Assembly: GCF_021390545.1 (NCBI RefSeq)
Contig: NZ_JAJUWR010000003.1
Location: 124,001 to 188,000, forward strand
DNA from: Algoriphagus sp. AGSA1
GTDB lineage: Bacteria; Bacteroidota; Bacteroidia; Cytophagales; Cyclobacteriaceae
Direction: 5' to 3'
DNA length: 64,000 bases
Made by a program: the position numbers and the translations under genes. The notes beneath the pieces were generated by a model. It did not search any database. It saw only the letters and a list, made by a program, of their open reading frames with translations, and was not told the origin of the DNA. Below, piece by piece: positions 36,998 through 48,900 of the stretch. The first letter of the stretch is position 1; every line of letters starts with the position of its first letter.

Positions 36998-37604
36998 GAT
37001 GCTCGGTATCGTTTCTTTTCAATATTTCAAAAGACCCATCCGCTTTTTCTTCGATTAGGTATAAACACAGGTTCTTGTGTTCAAACATATCCATGTGACA
37101 CAGATCCTGCTTCATAATCAAGCTTAAGAAGATACGCATCGCTCGTCCGTGCATACACACCAAAATCGTTTCTCCCGTCCCTGCAATTATCGTGTTTATC
37201 CCTCTTTGCATACGCTTCGCCACGATATTAGGACTCTCTCCCCCAGCTATGCAGTAATCCAAGTTTCCTTGCTGCCACTGCTTCAGCATGTGCTGGTAAT
37301 ACTGGCTTTCCTCTGGGGACATTGGCAACCCTTCGTAATCCCCCCAGGAAATCTCGTTGAGATCAGTAGTGGAAACCGCCGGAATGCCTAAATCCAAAAA
37401 CGACTGAATGGACTGCTTTGTACGCTGAAGCCCCGTATAATAAATCTGATCAAAAGGAATGTCTTTATACGCTTCGAAAAATGCCGCCGCCTGTTTTCTG
37501 CCGTTTTCATTGATAGGCGCATCTATTCCACTGCCTTGTACCACTCCTTTTAAATTATAATCTGTCTGTCCGTGTCTAACGAGGTAAATTTTTTTTCGAT
37601 TCAA
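36981..37604 (-). CDS. Histidine phosphatase family protein
   Basis: 207 residues. The phosphoglycerate-mutase-like signature is LVRHGQTDYN at the N-terminus (catalytic His in RHG, about residue 11), and MHGRAMRIFLS near residue 150 provides the second histidine. The family covers phosphoglycerate mutase, alpha-ribazole phosphatase and other phosphatases; this short form without PGAM-specific inserts is more likely a broad phosphatase. It lies tail-to-tail with the small secreted gene. Confidence 0.9.
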   Translation of the reverse strand: MNRKKIYLVRHGQTDYNLKGVVQGSGIDAPINENGRKQAAAFFEAYKDIPFDQIYYTGLQRTKQSIQSFLDLGIPAVSTTDLNEISWGDYEGLPMSPEESQYYQHMLKQWQQGNLDYCIAGGESPNIVAKRMQRGINTIIAGTGETILVCMHGRAMRIFLSLIMKQDLCHMDMFEHKNLCLYLIEEKADGSFEILKRNDTEHLRELV

Positions 37605-37657
37605 GATTCTCTATTTTTGTCTGCACCCCAAAGAAAACCCATTTACTTTAAAATTTC

Positions 37658-38080
37658 ATGGTATTCATCCAAAAGCCTTCATTGGATCAGCTCAACCAAA
37701 ATGGAAAAAACACAATGACTGATCATTTGGGAATTGTTTTTACTGCTGTTGGAGATGATTACCTGTCTGCCCAAATGCCGGTTGATGAACGAACAAAACA
37801 ACCCATGGGATTGTTGCACGGAGGAGCGAATGTAGTGCTTGCCGAGACCCTCGGAAGTGTGGCCGCTTCACTCACTATAGACCTGCACAAACAAGTCTGC
37901 GTTGGGTTGGAGATAAACGCAAATCACCTGAGAAGCGTTAAATCAGGAACGGTCACTGGCACCACCACTCCTATCCATATCGGGAAAAGCACACAGGTCT
38001 GGGAAATCAAAATCACAAATGAGCAAGGTCAACTCTGCTGCATCAGCCGGATTACCATGGCTATTTTAGACAAAAAGTAA
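37658..38080 (+). CDS. PaaI/MenI-type hotdog thioesterase
   Basis: 140 residues. The hotdog motif PMGLLHGGANVVLAETLGSV (Glu and Gly near residue 48-66) is that of the PaaI/YdiI group. Position directly before menF, with a one-base overlap (TAATG), suggests it is the thioesterase that hydrolyses 1,4-dihydroxy-2-naphthoyl-CoA in menaquinone synthesis (MenI). The sequence alone cannot prove the substrate. Confidence 0.85.
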   Translation: MVFIQKPSLDQLNQNGKNTMTDHLGIVFTAVGDDYLSAQMPVDERTKQPMGLLHGGANVVLAETLGSVAASLTIDLHKQVCVGLEINANHLRSVKSGTVTGTTTPIHIGKSTQVWEIKITNEQGQLCCISRITMAILDKK

Positions 38081-39291
38081 TGCACACACACGTAGCTACC
38101 AATCATACAAAAACCGGAATTCTACAACTCCTGGTTCAGCTAGGACTAACCTCAGGTGGTTCATTTGCCCTCTGGCGAAAACCAAAATCCAACACTGTTG
38201 AAATCGTATTGGATGACACATCAGAACCCATAAAAGTTGACCTTAACATAGAAGAACTGGAGCCTGGGTTTATTGTGCATCCATTCGCTGATCAGTTAGA
38301 TAAAAAGGCCTTTTTCATTAAAGCCAACAAGTACTTCTCCTTTCAGCTGGATACACCTCTTACATCTGATGAACTCCCAGAATGGGCAAAAGTCCAATTA
38401 AGCAACCAGGAACGACTTTCTCCCCAGGATATTCGGGATGAATTGGCCAGCCGTACACCCCACTATACCCAATCTTCCAAAATCAGTGAAGAAAAAGAAC
38501 ATTTCATACAGCTGGTCAATAAAGCTATACAGGCTATCCAGGAAAACCAGTTGGAAAAAGTCGTGCCGGCAAGAACAAAAACGATCCCAATCCCTACTGA
38601 TTTTGACCTGAGTCGCACCCTTTTGAGTATGATGGAAGCCTACCCAAATGCCTTCATCAATTTTTTCCACTTACCGAATGTAGGAACTTGGATCGGAGCC
38701 TCTCCCGAAACCTTGATAGAAACCGAAGGGGACATATTTACGACTATGTCCTTGGCTGGCACCCAAAAGGCAACAGGTGATAATCCGCTTAAATCAGTGG
38801 CATGGACACAAAAAGAAATTGAAGAACAAGCCTTGGTCAGCAGATATATCGTTTCCTGTTTTAAAAGAATCAGGCTTCGTGAATATGAGGAGCACGGACC
38901 TAAAACAGTGGTAGCAGGCAATCTGCTGCACTTACGATCTGACTTTAGAATCAACATGCAGGAGACTGGCTTTCCCAGACTAGGGTCTATTATGTTAGGC
39001 CTCCTCCATCCCACATCAGCTGTTTGTGGTATGCCCCGGAAAGAAGCCCATGATTTCCTTCAGAAATATGAAGGATTTGACCGTTCATTCTTTTCAGGCT
39101 TTTTGGGGCCGGTAAACGTCCATGGAAACACCTCTATTTATGTCAACTTGAGAACTGCTAGCCTGGATAATGAAGCTACACTATATGCCGGAGCTGGCGT
39201 GACAGAGGATTCTGATCCTGAAAAAGAATGGGAAGAAACAGAACTCAAATGTCAGATCATCGGTAAATTCATCCAAAACCCAAGCACTTGA
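38080..39291 (+). CDS. menF: Isochorismate synthase
   Basis: 403 residues. The chorismate-binding domain runs from about residue 140: EKVVPARTKTI (active lysine), GASPETLIET, HPTSAVCGMPRKEAHDF, ERS-type SFFSGFLGPVNV, then YAGAGVTEDSDPEKEWEET. It converts chorismate to isochorismate, the first committed step of menaquinone synthesis in this route. Neighbours on both sides overlap (thioesterase 1 base, menD 4 bases), so it is part of a men operon. A siderophore EntC role is less likely because menD follows. Confidence 0.93.
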   Translation: MHTHVATNHTKTGILQLLVQLGLTSGGSFALWRKPKSNTVEIVLDDTSEPIKVDLNIEELEPGFIVHPFADQLDKKAFFIKANKYFSFQLDTPLTSDELPEWAKVQLSNQERLSPQDIRDELASRTPHYTQSSKISEEKEHFIQLVNKAIQAIQENQLEKVVPARTKTIPIPTDFDLSRTLLSMMEAYPNAFINFFHLPNVGTWIGASPETLIETEGDIFTTMSLAGTQKATGDNPLKSVAWTQKEIEEQALVSRYIVSCFKRIRLREYEEHGPKTVVAGNLLHLRSDFRINMQETGFPRLGSIMLGLLHPTSAVCGMPRKEAHDFLQKYEGFDRSFFSGFLGPVNVHGNTSIYVNLRTASLDNEATLYAGAGVTEDSDPEKEWEETELKCQIIGKFIQNPST

Positions 39292-40979
39292 TACTTCAAT
39301 CTGTAGTCGATCTCGTGGCGATCTGCGCCAAAAAAGGCATCCAAAACGCGATACTTTCACCAGGCTCACGCTGTGCCCCACTCACGCTCGCTTTTGCAAG
39401 ACATCCACGGATCCATACCCGCACGATCTCTGACGAACGCTCAGCCGCATTCATAGCACTGGGCATGGCACAGCAAATGGAAGAACCTGTGGTATTGATA
39501 TGTACCAGCGGATCAGCTGCCCTGAATTATTATCCTGCAGTAGCGGAAGCTTTTTTCCAGCAAATCCCTTTACTCATCTTGACCGCGGATCGCCCGGCAG
39601 AATGGATAGATCAGTACGATGGGCAGACGATTTTTCAGCAGGAAGTGTACGGGAAGCATGTGAAAAAGAGTTTTCAGCTACCTGATTCAGATACATTTTC
39701 CGACCAGAGCTGGCATAGTTCCAGGATTGTGAATGAAGCAATTAATCTCGCCACGCAATTTCCTGCTGGCCCCGTGCATATCAATATACCACTTCGCGAG
39801 CCTTTCTATCCAGAAAAAGGAGAAGCATTCGATTTTCCTGAAAAGCCAAAGGTTTTTAACTTAGTGAAAAGCAAAACCTTACCGACTGAGGAATCCCTCA
39901 TCAAGCTCAAGAGCAGGCTGGAAGTTGTTCAGAAAATACTGATTGTCCCGGGTCAGCAAAGGCCTAATACACAAATTCAAGGCATTCTAGACCAACTCAG
40001 CAAAAATCAAAACGCTGTAATAGTCACAGATACGATCAGCAATTTACAGTCTGATCAAACAATTTCATCCCACGACCATTGGCTGGGAAATCCTGAAATT
40101 TCAGAGACGTTACAACCGGATCTGGTAATCAGTTTTGGCAAATCGGTTATTTCTAAGTCCCTCAAGCTTTTCCTTCGCAAGACACAGGCATCCCATTGGC
40201 ATATACTGGAAGATGGCAATGCAAAGGACACCTATCAGAGATTGACCAGAAACATTGAATCTGAACCCCTGTTTTTTCTCAACTGGCTCAATGAGAATCT
40301 CGGAAACCAAAACTCTAAATACTACCAGACCTGGCATTCTCTTGAAAAGACAGTTTCTGCCAATCTGACCCAAATCTTACAGAGAGAAGCCTTTGGAGAA
40401 TATGCTGCTTTGGCTAATTGTCTGGGTAAAACCCCACTCCTATCCAAAATCCACGTTGCCAACAGCATGCCTGTCCGCTATTTGAATTTGCTGGGAAAGA
40501 GAAATCAGGAGGTGATCTGTAACAGAGGAACCAGCGGCATAGATGGATCCAATTCCACGGCTGTGGGTTGTACTTTTACCACCAAGGAAATCGTCACTCT
40601 GATCACTGGTGACATGGCTTTCTTCTATGATCGCAATGCTTTTTGGCACAATTACACCATGCCCAATCTTCGGGTGATATTGCTGAATAATCATGCTGGA
40701 GGAATCTTCCGATTGATCGATGGCCCTGCAAAACAGCCAGAATTGGAGGAGTTTTTTGAAACCAAACAAAAGTTATCCGCTCAGCACTTGGCCACAGAAT
40801 TTGGATTTTTCTATTCCAAAGCGGTGAATCATGAAGAACTGGAGGCTTCGCTGATTGACTTTTACTCTGATTCCCTTCATCCTAAAATCCTGGAAATCGA
40901 GACTTCCAGTCCAAAAAATGCTGAGATTTTGAAAGAAGTAAAGGAGAAAATCAAGATTGTAATTCAGCAGCAAAAGTAG
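39288..40979 (+). CDS. menD: SEPHCHC synthase
   Basis: 563 residues from a TTG at 39288 that overlaps the menF stop (TTGA). Homology begins at VVDLVAICAKKGIQNAILSP. The thiamine-diphosphate fold is seen in ILSPGSRCAPLTLAFARHP (Cys in place of the usual Ser), the active-site region DERSAAFIALGMAQ, and the cofactor block TLITGDMAFFYDRNAFW. It joins isochorismate and 2-oxoglutarate to SEPHCHC. The gene ends 29 bases inside the convergent HTH gene. MenH, MenC, MenB and MenE are not in the window. Confidence 0.95.
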   Translation: MILQSVVDLVAICAKKGIQNAILSPGSRCAPLTLAFARHPRIHTRTISDERSAAFIALGMAQQMEEPVVLICTSGSAALNYYPAVAEAFFQQIPLLILTADRPAEWIDQYDGQTIFQQEVYGKHVKKSFQLPDSDTFSDQSWHSSRIVNEAINLATQFPAGPVHINIPLREPFYPEKGEAFDFPEKPKVFNLVKSKTLPTEESLIKLKSRLEVVQKILIVPGQQRPNTQIQGILDQLSKNQNAVIVTDTISNLQSDQTISSHDHWLGNPEISETLQPDLVISFGKSVISKSLKLFLRKTQASHWHILEDGNAKDTYQRLTRNIESEPLFFLNWLNENLGNQNSKYYQTWHSLEKTVSANLTQILQREAFGEYAALANCLGKTPLLSKIHVANSMPVRYLNLLGKRNQEVICNRGTSGIDGSNSTAVGCTFTTKEIVTLITGDMAFFYDRNAFWHNYTMPNLRVILLNNHAGGIFRLIDGPAKQPELEEFFETKQKLSAQHLATEFGFFYSKAVNHEELEASLIDFYSDSLHPKILEIETSSPKNAEILKEVKEKIKIVIQQQK

Positions 40980-41757
40980 AATCGGGAGAACTTCTTCTCC
41001 CGATTTTAATTATACCCCATATCAAAAATCCAAGTTCACCGATCTCAAACATCGTAAGAGGAATCAAACCAAAAAGAACTCCAACTACTGAGAAAATCAA
41101 TATCCCAGAAACTATTCCCAATCCACCTAAAATCTGAGGGATATTCGACCAAAGGTTTTTATAACATAGAAATCCTGCCCCTATAAATCCATAGCCTAAA
41201 CCAAAAGTGCCCAGCTTAATGATGTAATAATCTTCAAGCTTGAAACTTGAAGTTGCCAAAGAAATCAGGTCAATTGAATACCACACGCCATTTGCAATCA
41301 GCATCACCCAAAGGGCGATCTGAAGCACCTTGTTGGGAAACGCCACTGCCATTTTGATCAATCCAAAAAGGAATAAAGAAAAGGTAATCAGAACCCCTGC
41401 CTTCACTAAGCCAAAAGTTAAGGGATTGGTATAACTTCCTTCCATCCACTCGATTTCCATAGTGATATCAAAATAGCTCAAAAAGAAATAGATCAATCCT
41501 GCACCAAAACCAGTGTATAACCATGGTATTAATGACTTTGGATAATCAGGAGAGTTCTCAGCTTCTATGTTTTCCATCTTTGCTCCCAACGCTTCAAAAA
41601 GCGCTTTAATGGTATAACTCCTCGGAGTCACCTCCCCTGCTTCGATGCGCTGGATCGTCCGCACATTCAGGTTGCATAGCTCGACCAACTCCTCCTGAGT
41701 CAGTCCTTTTGCTTTTCTCATTTCAGAGATTTTCTTGCCAAGTTCCGGTTGTTTCAT
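40951..41757 (-). CDS. XRE-type HTH regulator with C-terminal membrane domain
   Basis: 268 residues from the ATG at 41757; longer readings from 41781 or 41841 would put 8-28 residues of poor similarity before the domain. The XRE HTH occupies residues 1-58 (GKKISEMRKAKGLTQEELVEL, QRIEAGEVTPRSYTIKAL). About six hydrophobic segments follow (about 80-250), e.g. FGAGLIYFFLSYF and GIVSGILIFSVVGVLFGLI. Membrane-tethered DNA-binding regulators of this build occur in Bacteroidota. It overlaps menD tail-to-tail by 29 bases. The ligand or signal is unknown. Confidence 0.88.
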   Translation of the reverse strand: MKQPELGKKISEMRKAKGLTQEELVELCNLNVRTIQRIEAGEVTPRSYTIKALFEALGAKMENIEAENSPDYPKSLIPWLYTGFGAGLIYFFLSYFDITMEIEWMEGSYTNPLTFGLVKAGVLITFSLFLFGLIKMAVAFPNKVLQIALWVMLIANGVWYSIDLISLATSSFKLEDYYIIKLGTFGLGYGFIGAGFLCYKNLWSNIPQILGGLGIVSGILIFSVVGVLFGLIPLTMFEIGELGFLIWGIIKIGRRSSPDSTFAAELQS

Positions 41758-41895
41758 TGTGTGTATCGTTTGATTTACCATGGCAATTTCTGGGATTGGA
41801 CTTAGACTTAGGACGAATCGGGCTCGGATTTGACCCGACATTTACCCGACAATGTAGAAAAAATAGCTCTATAAATCCTAAAAGGCCATTTACAA

Positions 41896-41927
41896 AAAAA
41901 CATCCCCACTTTCATAGAGATGTCTTT
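41896..41927 (-). terminator. Terminator after the SprF-like gene
   Basis: AAAAACATCCC (41896-41906) and GAGATGTCTTT (41917-41927) pair with two wobble positions. A run of A at 41894-41900 is the T-tract for leftward transcripts. It lies 21 bases past the SprF stop. Confidence 0.6.
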
Positions 41928-41947
41928 ATAGAATCACTACTTTTTTT

Positions 41948-42916
41948 TTAAAACAAACGCAACATATCATCCCGGATAGATCTGTTCGGGAGAATGAAAC
42001 CTACCGAAACTTCATGGCTGCTGAAGTTTCTTTGATTGGAGCCTTTGAGTCCATAATCAAACACGTAGCCTACCCTGATCTGATCCAAAAAGTAAAATTT
42101 GATCTGCCCTATCAGGGAAGAAAAATCTTGCTGGACTTGCTGGTCATTGTTCCAGGGAAGTTTCAAGGAAGTACGATATCCAGCCCCGAGCCAAAACACA
42201 TCCATGTACGCAAAAATACCATTCACATCCACTGAGGCAAAATTCTCAAAATCATCTCGGTAAAAGAAACTCGGTACAAAGGAAAGCGTCTCTCCCACGT
42301 CGAGCAAAATACCGCCTGTTAGGTTCATCTGAGGCGTAAGGTCTTGTGCAAAACTCGATTCATCTGGCTTCAAGACAGTAGCCAAAGCATGACTGACCGA
42401 TAGCCCCAGGTAGTTGTATTGGGAAAAGTAAAACATACCGACATTGATATCAGGCTGGATGGAATTATCCAAACCGACTCCCAAAATCGGATCTTCTACA
42501 TTTCCCGGATCCAACTCTCCCACATCAAAGGTATTCTGCAGAAATCCACCGCCAACTCCAAAACTCAGAAACCGATAGTCACCGAGCCTCAATTGATAGG
42601 AAAGGTTTAATTGAGCTCCGGTGGTACTTTGCACTCCGATCTTATCCGAAAATCCCTGGAATCCAATCCCAAGACTAGCGGCAGGAATCGCTCCATCTAC
42701 TGCTAATCCCATAGTCGTCGGGCTTCCGTCCAGCCCCATCCACTGTCTTCTAAAATAGGCATCTCCACCTATTCCCTGCCTATATCCAGCGTAGGCAGGA
42801 TTGACAAACGATTGATTGAATAAGTATTGGTTGTACCTGGATGGGTTTTGGGCACGAGCCTCCAAAGCCATCAGAAGCAGACATAAAATCAAAGTATTTT
42901 TAAAAATCCCTTTCAT
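41948..42916 (-). CDS. PorP/SprF-family type IX secretion membrane protein
   Basis: 322 residues. A signal peptide (LLLMALEARA) precedes the diagnostic start NPSRYNQYLFNQSFVNPAYAG of PorP/SprF. Beta-barrel strands rich in glycine and aromatics follow. These proteins sit in the outer membrane and are needed for export or attachment of CHU-domain T9SS cargo. It starts four bases after the 2096-residue cargo gene, the usual pairing for a type-B sorting domain. Confidence 0.95.
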   Translation of the reverse strand: MKGIFKNTLILCLLLMALEARAQNPSRYNQYLFNQSFVNPAYAGYRQGIGGDAYFRRQWMGLDGSPTTMGLAVDGAIPAASLGIGFQGFSDKIGVQSTTGAQLNLSYQLRLGDYRFLSFGVGGGFLQNTFDVGELDPGNVEDPILGVGLDNSIQPDINVGMFYFSQYNYLGLSVSHALATVLKPDESSFAQDLTPQMNLTGGILLDVGETLSFVPSFFYRDDFENFASVDVNGIFAYMDVFWLGAGYRTSLKLPWNNDQQVQQDFSSLIGQIKFYFLDQIRVGYVFDYGLKGSNQRNFSSHEVSVGFILPNRSIRDDMLRLF

Positions 42917-42920
42917 AGCA

Positions 42921-45900
42921 TCAATAGATTAAGGTGATAAATCCTGAAAACTGGTATGAATTCCCTTCAAAATCCATTGTGGCCAATTCATAGAAATAGG
43001 TGCCTCGCGACAGTCCTGTTCCGCTCCAGTCATTTTGATAGTTCTCTGTCGAGAAGACCGTCTTGCCCATTCTGTCAAAGACTACCAGCTGATTGCTGGC
43101 AAAAAGCTCGTTCAACTGCTCTATCCTCCAGGATTCATTGATACCATCACCATTAGGCGTAAATACATTGGGAATCCTTAGCTCAGATTGATTGATCGTA
43201 AATACCAATTCATTATTCGAATAGTCCGGATCTGGCGTATCTGAATACACATGGAAGAAGTTTTCGACCAAACCATCCTCAGTGGCTTTCAGCTCGAGGA
43301 TCAATTCCAAGGTATCTCCCGGACTGATCTCCTCGATGCCCCATGTCAAATACTTATTGGATGAATCATAAGAGATGTCACCTACTTCCGAGGAAGCCCC
43401 TTCATAGCCGACCAAATCAGAGAAATAATGATCGACTGCCAATGGTCCGGAACTGACAGAACCAGTATTGACTACATGAATCTTGACCTGGTATTCTTTT
43501 CCTTTCAGTACCATCTTAGGCGCACTTTCCAGGTAAATGATCAGATCTGGTGAAAGTATTTCCTTGATTGCCACGGGATCAGTCTGATCACTTACGGCAG
43601 GGAAATTTTCGCCCCTAACTGAGGCAAAATTGATCAAGCTTCCCTGCTCACCCAGCACGTCAAAACTCAACGTAAAGCTCACAGATTGACCTGCTGCCAA
43701 TTCTTCCAAGTACCAGGTGACTTTGGAACTTTGGACTTCTGCTCCAGGAGAAGCACTGGTCAATACCAATTCTTGAGGGAACACATCCTCTATCACCAAA
43801 TCATAAGCAGGAGACTCACCGGTATTGGTTACGGTGATCTGGTATTCTATGGACTCTCCTGGAGAGATTTCCCCATTGACGCTCTGAGTTTTTTGAATAC
43901 TGACACCCGTTTGTGCTACTCCATCGACCAAAACTTCTACTGTATTTGAAGATTTCACTTGTTCTGGATCATCGACCAATTTGCCTTCCGCTACATTCGA
44001 AATCACTTGAGCGACAGGAGCATCTAGGGATACTTCTGCCAATAAATTCAGTTGAATACTCGCTCCGGATTCCAAGTTCTCGATAATCCAAGTCACTTCA
44101 TTTTCACCGAGCAGTTGTCCATTGTGGCTGGCTGAAATGAATGTCAAAAATTCATTCAATGGATCACTGACAGTGAGTTGACCTGTGCTTTGATCCGAAT
44201 CATTTTGGATCGTGATCGTGTAAGTAATCTGCCCCCCAGGCAAGACGGTGCTCACATCTGCATTTTTCGAAATAGAGAAGTTGATTGATTCTTGTTGGCA
44301 TGTAGTTACATCTACCACCACTGGTACTCTCTCAGAACTGCAGCCAGAGAATAGATCCACTTTTTCGGCAAAGTAAGTTTTGGATTCCAGCAAGGCTGAC
44401 ATCGCGAGTGGCTCTGAAGCATCCTCACTTTCATAATAGTTGAGTTGCTCTTCCTCTCCTACACCTTGTACTACTACTTGTGCCAAAGTAGCTTCGTCTT
44501 CCGCACAAAACTCCTGAGTAAACAGTGAAAATACAGGAGGCTCTACGGACCTAACTACTATCTGCCAAACAGCTGCTTCACCAGGCAGATTTTCATCGAT
44601 GCCGCTGCCTTTAATGGTGACAAAAATCTGGGTATCTCCCAAAATCTGGATCTTGTCATCCTCGATTTTCTGCGTCAACTGCTCATCCAAATAGAAGGTG
44701 AAAATCGGGTTGGTGACCGTGGTACTGGAAGCTGTCAAGTCTAGGATTTCTCCCAAACAAACCTCCAATTCAGTCACTTGAATATCCGATGCTTTGGCAG
44801 TAGGCACATCTCCTTCTACGATGGTCAAAGTGGCTGTCAGAGTTAGATTTTGATAATTCTCCCCACCATCCAACTTGGCTGTCGCAGTCTGCGATCCTAT
44901 TTCAGTTCTTGTATTGTTTTCATAGGTGACAGTCACTCCAGCAGGCAGATTTCCGGATAGTTGAATGGATTTCTCAGTGCCATCATAAGTGAAAGTCGCG
45001 TCAGTGAAAGTAATTCCTTCAATCGGAAGTTTTTCTCCCGGCTCTTGTTCGCAGGTTTTCAGCACCGCTGTGATCGGCACTCGAGCCGAACCACAGCCTT
45101 TCACGGCATCATAGACCTCTGCATAATAAGTTTTGTTTTCCAATGGCGTATTCCAAGCCAAAGGCTCGGTGCTTTCCAAACTTGCATAATATTCCATCGA
45201 AGCACCAGGAGTGATCGGCTCGACGACAAAGTCATCCAAGGTCGGCGTATTTTCGGAGCAAAATTCTTGGCTTGACTCTAAGAAAACAGGTGCTTCGACC
45301 AGGTTTACTTTGATATCAATAATCGCCGCCTCTCCAGGTAGATTTTCATTGACTCCATCTCCCTTGACTGTGACATAAACTTGGGTGTCTTGGAATACTT
45401 CAATTTCCGAGCTTTCTATCATTTGGGTCAAATCTGCGTCAAGGTAGAAAGTGAAAACCGGATTGGCCACGGTAGTCGAACTGGCTTCCAGCGGAACTAT
45501 CTCTCCAGCGCAGATTTCCCAACTTTCCACCTGAATATCCGATGTAGTGGCGTTAGGGGCTTCTCCTTCCACGATGGTTAGGGTAGCTGTCAGGGTCAAA
45601 TCTTCATAGTTTTCCCCTCCATCCAAATAGGCTGTCGTAGTCTGTGATCCAACCTCCGTTCGGGTATTGTCTTCGTAGGTGACAGTCACTCCATCAGGAA
45701 GATCACCACTAATTTTGATCGTTTTCAGCGTGCCATCATAGGTAAAAGTCGCGTCTTCGAAAGTGATGCCTGTGATGAGGTCCTTGCAATCCGCCGCCTC
45801 TAAATCACCTACAAACTTCCACCTGTACTCATCAATCAGCTTTTGGCGAGCTGCTTTTCCCGCACAGAAAGTCAACCCCTCTGCTCCGACCACTACATCC

Positions 45901-48900
45901 CATTGTACATTTTGAGCGGCCCAACCGATCAGGGTGGCATCATAGTTTTCTTGAGACATTCCCGATCCATCAAAGATACCTTCCATGGATATCGCTTTGG
46001 AAATGTTCCAATTGGCAAGGGATTGGTCAAAAGATGTTGCATTTTCAAAAACATTGTTGAGATATTGAAGGTTCTCAAAATCCCAGTTGCCAATAGGTTG
46101 ATTAAATAAATCAGTTTCTGCAAACATGTAGGAGATATTGTTGACAGAAGACATGTCCCATCTGGAAATATCCTGGTTAAAAATATCTGCAGAATAGAAC
46201 ATATGAGAAACATTAAGAGCGTTGCTCATGTCCCATTGGTCAATTTTGCCATTGAATGATTCAGCATTATAAAACATCTGTTCAAAATTCTCAATGGTGG
46301 ACACATTCCAACTATTTAGATCCGGTGTGGTCAATCCCGCCGACAGGAATGCAGCAATGGTAGTAAATGCCTCACTTAGGTCTGGCGAGTCAGTGGCAGA
46401 AATTTCCAAGTTTCCGGTTTCGTAAAATGCCTGCGACATATCCAGCCATTTCATGCTTCCCCACTGCTTTACTTCCATGAGCTTAGCCTTGTTCTCCGTG
46501 GAGGAGATATAAAACCATGTTTTTGGGAATTGGCCAGTGATGGAAACAGTATATCTTCCTGGGTTGAAATAGCGATGAGCCGCTCGTCCCGTGAGCCCTT
46601 CTTCTACGGTGCCATCCCCCCAATCAACTGTGTAGTTATAAGCAAAATTTGGGTCTGCGGTGGGGATATAAATTCCTTCGGTTAAGCCCGTAGTCTCCCA
46701 AATTGTGACAAAAGCTCCTGGATCTATATCTTGACACTCTTCAGCCAGCTTGTCCCCCACAAAGGTCCATCCGTACTCGTCGATCAACTTTTGCCTGGCA
46801 GCTTTGCCTTCACAGAAAGTCAATCCCTCTGCCCCTACGGTCACATTTCGCTGTACTTCTTGTGTCGCCCAGCCTATCAGGGTCGCGTCGTAATTGGCTT
46901 GGGACAGAGAAGATCCGCTAAAAATATCCGTCATGTCGGTGACATTACTGATGTCCCAGGAGCCGATATTTTGATTGAGATTGGAATTCTGAAACATCCC
47001 ACTCATATTCTCAATCGAAGAAACATCCCAACTGGAAAAATCACTAGAAAATCTCGTCCCATTGAACATGTCTTTCGTAGAAGTGACCTTAGAAAGGTTG
47101 GGAGAATCAGTTCCACTAAAATTCAAATTAAACTGATCAACTGGACTATGTGCAGGCGTAATTCCTTTGAATAATCCCTCGACACTTTCCCATTCAATGT
47201 CACCCCATTGGTGGATTGCCGAAATAATAAATGGATTAGAAGAATTCCAGCTACTCAAGTCCAAAGACTTCATGCCTCTGGAAATGGCAATGGAAACGTC
47301 AGAACAACAATAAAAATATCCATTCAACAAGTCGGAATTCTCTTCAAAATACTCCACTCTATCCCCTGTCCAATAGTTAGGATCCTGTCCATAGATATAA
47401 GCATCCCAATTGGCAAAAAAATCATCCCCATAAGGACCGATATAAATAGCTCCTCCTCCTTCTCCATCATTGGTGTCATAAGCTGCATATCGATTATATA
47501 CATAACTAAGAATGAAAGGCTCTCCAAGCTCACTGGTATCGACACAATCATCCGCCAACTGATCACCCACAAAAGTCCACCCATACTCATCGATCAATTT
47601 CTGTCTGGCGGCTTTTCCTTCGCAGAAAGTAAGTCCATCTGCCCCTACAGTGACATTTCGTTGAACTTCTTGAGCTGCCCAGCCGATCAAGGTGGCGTCG
47701 TAATTGGCTTGGGACATACCCGAACCATTAAAAATCCGATCCATTTTAGTGACTTTGGAAATGTCCCAATCCGCTAAAGATTTGTCAAATGAAACCGCAT
47801 TTTCAAATGCTCCATAGAGATATTCTACTTTCCCTGTATTCCATTTGCCTATAGGCTGATTAAATGAACTTGCTCCTTTAAAAATCTGAGACATATTAAC
47901 TACCATTGAAACATCCCAGTTTGAAATATCCCTATTAAAGTTTTCTGCTCCATAAAACATAAAATGAATTTCCTTAGCTAGAGACATGTTCCAACTACCC
48001 AGGTCTCCATTGAACAATTTTGCTCCTTCAAATAACCTTGAAAAAAATTGGATCTTTGATACATCCCAATTATTTAGGTCAGAGTTAATCGTTGCTGCTT
48101 CTGAAAATGTTCCAATGAGCCCATTGACCAACATACTAAGGTCAGGGGTGTCCTTGGCTCGAATCTCTAAATTTTCGCATTTATAGAAAGCCCACAATAT
48201 TTCCCTCCACTGGATATCTCCCCATTGTTCTATCGATAAAATCTTTAATTGATTGTTTTCTGTGGACATGTCCATTCTAAGCCCTGGAAAAACTCCAGAA
48301 ATCGAAACAGTATAAACACCTGGATTTAAATACCTATGGGTTGCATCTCCTCTCAATCCTGATTCCTGGGAACCGTCTCCCCAATCAATCGAGTAGTTGT
48401 AAGAAAAACCAGATTTAGTAGTTGGAATTATTATTTCTTCATTAGAAGAGGTAGTGACCCATTTAGTTACAAAAGCCTTTGTTTTATCTTCCTGACACTC
48501 TTCAGCCAGCTTGTCCCCCACAAAAGTCCACCCATACTCATCGATCAACTTCTGCCTGGCGACTTTTCCTTCGCAGAAAGTTAATCCCTCCGCACCAACG
48601 GTGACATTTCGCTGTACATTTTGGGTAGCCCAGCCGATCAACGTCGCATCGTAATTTTGGGGAGATAGCGTAGATCCACTGAATATGTCAGCCATATCTG
48701 TGATCGTACTGATATCCCAATCTCCAAGATTCTCATCAAACTGGGCATCTTTAAACATTCCAGCCAAGGAACTGACCTGGCTCAAGTCCGGCGAATCAAC
48801 TTGTGACAGATTAAAACGGACTTGAGTTCCGTTAAACATATCCTCCATGCTCTTCCATTGGATATCACCCCACTGAACTATCCTCAGGAATTTATTCCCA

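Noticed and set aside
38080..39291. Siderophore isochorismate synthase (EntC)
   Set aside because: Direct overlap with menD and a hotdog thioesterase supports the menaquinone route.
47208..47777. 189-residue + strand ORF
   Set aside because: It is the antisense shadow of the repeated part of the giant T9SS cargo gene.
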